Positions 45,395-48,782 of a DNA stretch of 48,782 nucleotides are shown in pieces. Position 1 is the first letter of the stretch. Each line of letters starts with the position of its first letter. Source of the DNA: Amphimedon queenslandica (lineage: Eukaryota; Porifera; Demospongiae; Haplosclerida; Niphatidae). The stretch is from NCBI RefSeq assembly GCF_000090795.2, contig NW_003546296.1, forward strand, positions 55,288 through 104,069, in the 5' to 3' direction. A program made the position numbers and the translations under genes. The notes beneath the pieces were generated by a model. That model made no database searches, was not told the origin of the DNA, and worked only from the letters and a program-made list of their open reading frames with translations.

Positions 45395-45842
45395 CGCATC
45401 AAGCCATAATGGATTGACCAAGAAGACTTCTTTCTTGTTGACACGATCCAAATTGGTCTTACCAGCTTTATACACAATGTGAGTTACATCTTTATTCAAT
45501 CTCGTTACTACCTGTGAAAATACATGTACAATTAATTATTCATGATAAGTTTTAAATAACGTACAGTTGCACCCAATCCCTCCAGACACTCTTCTAGGCT
45601 ATTCCCTGTATTTATGGTGCTCTTTGATCCCGAACGAACATCGACAAAAGCAACAATACCTTTAATTTTTTTAAAATTTGGAAGAATTTTTTAATTAAAG
45701 GAAAATACAAAAATTGATAAATTTGCACACCTTCTAATGGTTTTTGACATGGCTGTGTTGGTATGTCGTCCACTCCATCCAATAAGCTTGGACTTACGAG
45801 ATCTCTTTCCATCTCTTCTTCATCTGAAAAATTGGACGCCAT
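42356..45842 (-). CDS. MCPH1: MCPH1 (microcephalin), BRCT-domain protein
   Basis: The start at 45842 gives an acidic N-terminus (MASNFSDEEEMERDLVSPSL). Then the first BRCT domain: GIVAFVDVRSG, LEECLEGLGATVVTRLNKDV, THIVYKAGKTNL, EVFLVNPLWLDAC, followed by RIKRMKSMQPKPFEEE. A lysine-rich middle has degenerate KKKDQND repeats (about 44550-44640). The C-terminal BRCT pair reads LGGFELSHNVCETTTHVVCG, LAGTVKGCWILSMDW, EAGHWLPEGPFEL, GLYKPSLFLKSGSIFISSD, LLLTLSGAK, ADIIIGRESCPTGGG and KESWVLESISNHSLQPID, ending SYIIQDS (last exon 42356 to about 42410). MCPH1 acts in the DNA-damage response, chromosome condensation and centrosome control. A family B array fills one intron. Divergent from CPQ (126 bp). 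Confidence 0.87.
43330..44085 (+). repeat. Family B tandem array, about four 186-bp units, in an MCPH1 intron
   Basis: Each unit has GGAGCAACTTTAAAAATTCG, TAAAAAATCC, GATCGGAATCAGCTCAAACT, TTCTACACA-CATAAGAAC, GTATATGTATCAGGGAATGT, TATAAAAATTGAGAATTCTC, TACTTTTCATTTTTGGCAAA and a GTACTATAGTAC palindrome at the junction. One junction (about 43869-43888) is the perfect CCCTGTACTATAGTACAGGG. Unit length is a multiple of three, so each shows a 60-codon non-ATG frame. The last palindrome lies within about 30 bp of a splice donor. Confidence 0.9.
45302..45391 (+). repeat. Compound AAT/GAT microsatellite in an MCPH1 intron
   Basis: AATAAATAAATAATAATAAT, then six or so GATGAT units, then a long AATAAT run directly before an exon. 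Confidence 0.9.
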
Positions 45843-45968
45843 TTTGAAACAGTACCGCCAAAATTAATGAGTGGGTGGCTCAATAGGTGAGGCCTCATTA
45901 TCTACCGTATCTTTTCTAATAAAACATTGCACCTTATGAAATTATTTATTTCTGCAGCATTAGCAACA
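45843..45968. promoter_or_regulatory. Inferred bidirectional promoter of MCPH1 and CPQ
   Basis: 126 bp between start codons. The MCPH1 start is embedded in CAAAATGGCGTCC (minus strand), a YY1-like motif. GAGTGGGTGGCTCAATAGGTG resembles elements of the other divergent promoters. Confidence 0.6.
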
Positions 45969-47416
45969 ATGGAGGCTTTAGTGAGTAGAAATTTTCAGAG
46001 CATAAAAATCTATTTTCTTTATTTCAATAGAGTATTTTGAGTGGTATCCTATTGCTACTGTTATCTGGGGCTCAATCACACGAGCCAATACTTTCAGAGA
46101 AGCTGATTCGAGACATTAGCAACTACTCAGACATTGCACTGAAAATAATCGACTACTCACTAACAGGCCCAGGGGCTAACCAGTCTTACAACAGGCTGGC
46201 TACTTTTGTTGATAGATACGGGCCTAGACTATCAGGGAGCAGTAATCTGGAGGACTCCATTGATCATATGCTCTACCTCCTCCAGCAAGACGGTCTGGAT
46301 AATGTCCACGGTGAAGAGGTCAACGTGACTCACTGGGTCCGAGGAAATGAGAAAGCTCAATTGTTGGAGCCGAGATCAGCAGAACTCTCGATATTAGGTT
46401 TAGGATCTAGTGTAGGTACTCCTGAGGAGGGTATCACAGCTGATGCTGTCGTCATGAGATCCTTTGACGAGTTGGAAGAAAGAAAAGACGAAGTGAAGGA
46501 CAGGATAGTCGTGTTCAACCCGCCATATGTCAGTTATCCAGTGACTGTAGCTTACAGAGTCAATGGTGCTTCAAGAGCATCAAAATACGGAGCAGTAGCT
46601 ACCCTGATACGTACAGTGGGGCCCTTCTCCATTTACTCCCCACACACTGGCATTCAGGAGTATAACTCTTCAGTTCCTGCAATACCGACTGCTTGTATTA
46701 CCATTGAAGATGCAAACATGCTTGATAGACTTGAAAGAGCAGGAGAAAGACTCACCATCCATTTGTATATGGAGGCACAGACCTTACCAATGGTTATCTC
46801 AAGGAACACTGTCGCTGAGATCAAAGGATCCGTATATCCAGATCAAGTGGTAGTGGTCAGTGGGCACTTGGATAGTTGGGATGTCGGTCAAGGGGCTATG
46901 GACGATGGCGGAGGTGCTTTCATATCTTGGCAAGCCCTGAGTATTGTGAGAGGATTGGGATTGACTCCTAAGCGTACCCTACGTCTTGTCATGTGGACAG
47001 ATGAAGAAGCAGGTGGTATAGGATCCCAGCAGTACTACCAGCGACACAGAGAAGATGCTGACAAGTATAGCATCCTCTTTGAGTCAGATGAAGGTGTCTT
47101 CCTACCTTATGGTATCCAGTTCTCAGGATCGGCTGAAGCTAAAGCAATATTGCAGCAAATAGGGCAGCTACTGGTCTCCATTAATGCTTCTGAAGTATAT
47201 GATAATGGAGGAGGAACTGATGTGGACTGGTGGAGAGAAGACAAAGTCCCTACAGCCAGTCTAGCGAATCATAATGAGCATTATTTCTGGTATCATCACT
47301 CCAATGGTGACACTATGGATGTACTTGACCCAGAAGAGATGAACCTTTGCTCTGCTGTGTGGGCAGTCTATGCTTATGTGTTAGCTGATCTTGATGATGT
47401 ACTGCCAAGAGGATAA
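45969..47416 (+). CDS. CPQ: CPQ, carboxypeptidase Q (plasma glutamate carboxypeptidase, M28 family)
   Basis: Two exons: a 12-nt coding exon (45969-45980, MEAL) and 46031-47416, giving 465 residues, close to the family's usual length. The signal peptide reads MEALSILSGILLLLLSGAQS. Zinc and catalytic motifs are all present: VVVSGHLDSWDVGQGAMDDG, MWTDEEAGGIGSQQYY, FESDEGVFLPYG and EHYFWYHHSNGDTMD. A PA-like insert spans about residues 115-250 (RIVVFNPPYV, ASKYGAVATLIRT). The enzyme is a secreted or lysosomal dipeptidase that hydrolyses unsubstituted dipeptides. Several NxS/T sites (NYS, NQS, NVT, NSS, NAS) suit a secreted protein. The long open frame lacks an ATG, so the tiny first exon is needed. 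Confidence 0.94.
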
Positions 47417-47711
47417 TGTGATTAATAGTAACTCTTAGTCTTAGTTCCCTCATGTACATGTACATGCATCTATTAATGCTATTGAATTTAACATTGTTTA
47501 TTTTTGTACTGTAAGCAAGAGTACACTGCATCAAGTCTTCAAAAGTTAACTATTGGAAGTTATTTAATTGTTATGAACTTTACTTAATCATAATTAACAT
47601 TTACTGTATTAAAATTAATGGTTACATTTTACGGCAAGAGGCAGAAAAATATTGTATCAAAAAGTGTATCGGTATTTAGTACAAAAGTAGCAGTTCATTT
47701 TCATTCATTTT
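47417..47711. other. Convergent 3' region between CPQ and the ZU5-like gene
   Basis: AT-rich, 295 bp, with TGTACATGTACATG just after the CPQ stop region. No gene seen. Confidence 0.5.
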
Positions 47712-48760
47712 TTATTCTCTTTGTCTTTTGATGAAAATGTTAGAAGTGGTTCCTCCAATGTCAAGGTACTTGTCAATTTCGTCTGTTGCAGCGTCTTCGT
47801 CATATACATAAACTGAAAACTCAATTGACGGAATTATTCTGCACTGAAGCTTCCCAAACTCCTGCTGCAACTCCACACAATCAATCTGAGACTTTAATAT
47901 CTGTAAATAAATAATACCATCAGAAATGGATTAATGAAACTTTCTTCATTGAAATTATAATTTAAATACAATTCATTAGAAATACTTACAACATCAGGTA
48001 TTGGAGTGAGAGGCGCTACCTTCCAACCTTTGAGGTCCATTTGGTTCTTAAACTTATCGAGTTCCATCAATAACTCTCCGTCACCTTTCCTTCTCGTAAA
48101 TAAAAATGGGTGTGACTCAATAGTGGCGACTGTCTCAGACTGTGTATACTATAAAAAAATTAAAATTATTATTTAAAATATAAAATACATTATTTTTAAA
48201 AAGCCCAACCTTATAGTGTGCACTTAAATGCTTTGTGAAGAGTATACTCATCGTCCAGGAGTTTTTATAGTCTCGGACATAAGAGCACTGACCAGCATAC
48301 TTCATAGATGTATCCCTCCTACATTAATAATAATAAATAAATAAATAAATAAATAATTAATTAATAAAACTAACGTTGATCCTCTATACAAGACACATAG
48401 GAGACAGCTGTCGTTGATATCCAGCGAAGCATACGTCTCTCCTTTGGGAAAGCTCCCTCCTCCAACGCAATCAAAAACAAAAACCTTCTTCTCCAAATCA
48501 ATGGCTGCAGTGGCAAAGCACATCTTACTGGCCGTAATCTCATCATTAAGATCAACGCAATGCTCCAGCTTAACAGTGACAGGTTTAGACAGCTGCTCGG
48601 GTAGCGAAATATCGTAAATAGCACTAACAATAGTATAGCCATCAGGTAGGACAAAGGGACCTGAGAATATAGTGCGGACATTAATGGAGGATTCCTCTTC
48701 AGTGGCAACTGGTATAATCATCTTATAGCCGCAGTCTGTGTTTTCAAGTGTGGACGTCAT
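47712..48760 (-). CDS. ZU5-like domain protein, possibly partial
   Basis: About four exons. The first readable exon (from 48760) gives NTDCGYKMIIPVATEEES, GPFVLPDGYTIVSAIYDISL, VTVKLEHCVDL and KGETYASLDINDSCLLCVLY. This beta-rich pattern (a CGYKMIIP start, then P-V-VKLEHCV) resembles the ZU5 domain of UNC5, ankyrin and PIDD proteins. Later exons read AGQCSYVRDYKNSWTMSILF, ESHPFLFTRRKGDGELLMEL, DLKGWKVAPLTPIP and EEDAATDEIDKYL-like acidic sequence, ending FIKRQRE at 47712. ATG at 48760 may be the true start, but the frame is open to the window edge (48782), so upstream exons, for example a TIR, death or membrane segment, cannot be excluded. Function unknown. Confidence 0.6.
48323..48366 (+). 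repeat. AATA-type microsatellite in the ZU5-like gene
   Basis: AATAATAATAAATAAATAAA run inside an intron directly after the first readable exon. Confidence 0.8.
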
Positions 48761-48782
48761 TCCTCCTTCTATTGAGTGCTGC

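Overview
The window is animal genomic DNA and most likely comes from a demosponge; Amphimedon queenslandica or a close relative is my best guess. It carries metazoan-only or metazoan-type genes (a Sox HMG-box factor, Frizzled-like seven-helix receptors with cysteine-rich domains, MCPH1, ARMC9, ESCO, DNAJC16). Introns are GT-AG and very short (about 41-60 nt is common), the DNA is AT-rich, intergenic gaps are about 50-800 bp, and there is one assembly gap of Ns (15226-15488). The species is inferred; the gene families are read from translated exons.

Layout. (1) 1-13020: a minus-strand tandem array of five related Frizzled/Smoothened-superfamily (class F) receptors. One is cut by the left edge and lacks the cysteine-rich domain (CRD); four are complete. 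Each has a cytosolic N-terminus and an additional transmembrane (TM) helix before the CRD, and none has the Frizzled KTxxxW motif. (2) 13170-22746: ARMC9 and DNAJC16, head to tail on the minus strand, with introns rich in satellites, microsatellites and a small hAT-type element. (3) 22853-30900: alternating divergent and convergent housekeeping genes: SPCS1 (+), PPCDC (-), an unidentified coiled-coil gene (+), HSPA14 (-), POLR2G/RPB7 (+). (4) 31179-33609: two tandem Gfo/Idh/MocA oxidoreductases (+). (5) 33773-37673: ESCO (-), a proline-rich LITAF-like protein (+) and a double LITAF-like protein (-), both LITAF-like proteins without a zinc-binding cysteine pair at the domain end. (6) 38201-41875: a NUDT3-type diphosphoinositol polyphosphate phosphohydrolase (+) and a Sox gene (+). 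(7) 42356-48760: MCPH1 (-), carboxypeptidase Q (+) and a ZU5-like protein (-, possibly cut by the right edge).

The unrelated housekeeping genes share architecture rather than a pathway. Start codons of divergent pairs lie 53-126 bp apart, implying shared promoters. Three starts (HSPA14, ESCO, MCPH1) sit inside YY1-like AAnATGGCG motifs, and the palindrome TCACGTGA recurs across the window. Two related tandem-repeat families with a conserved GTACTATAGTAC-type palindrome sit in introns of ARMC9, DNAJC16, HSPA14, ESCO and MCPH1, always in the same orientation.

The best candidate for an undescribed system is the receptor array: class F-like receptors with an N-terminal signal anchor, a paralogue that has lost the CRD, and a conserved 51-nt intron that is open in frame in three copies and would add a 17-residue segment if retained.
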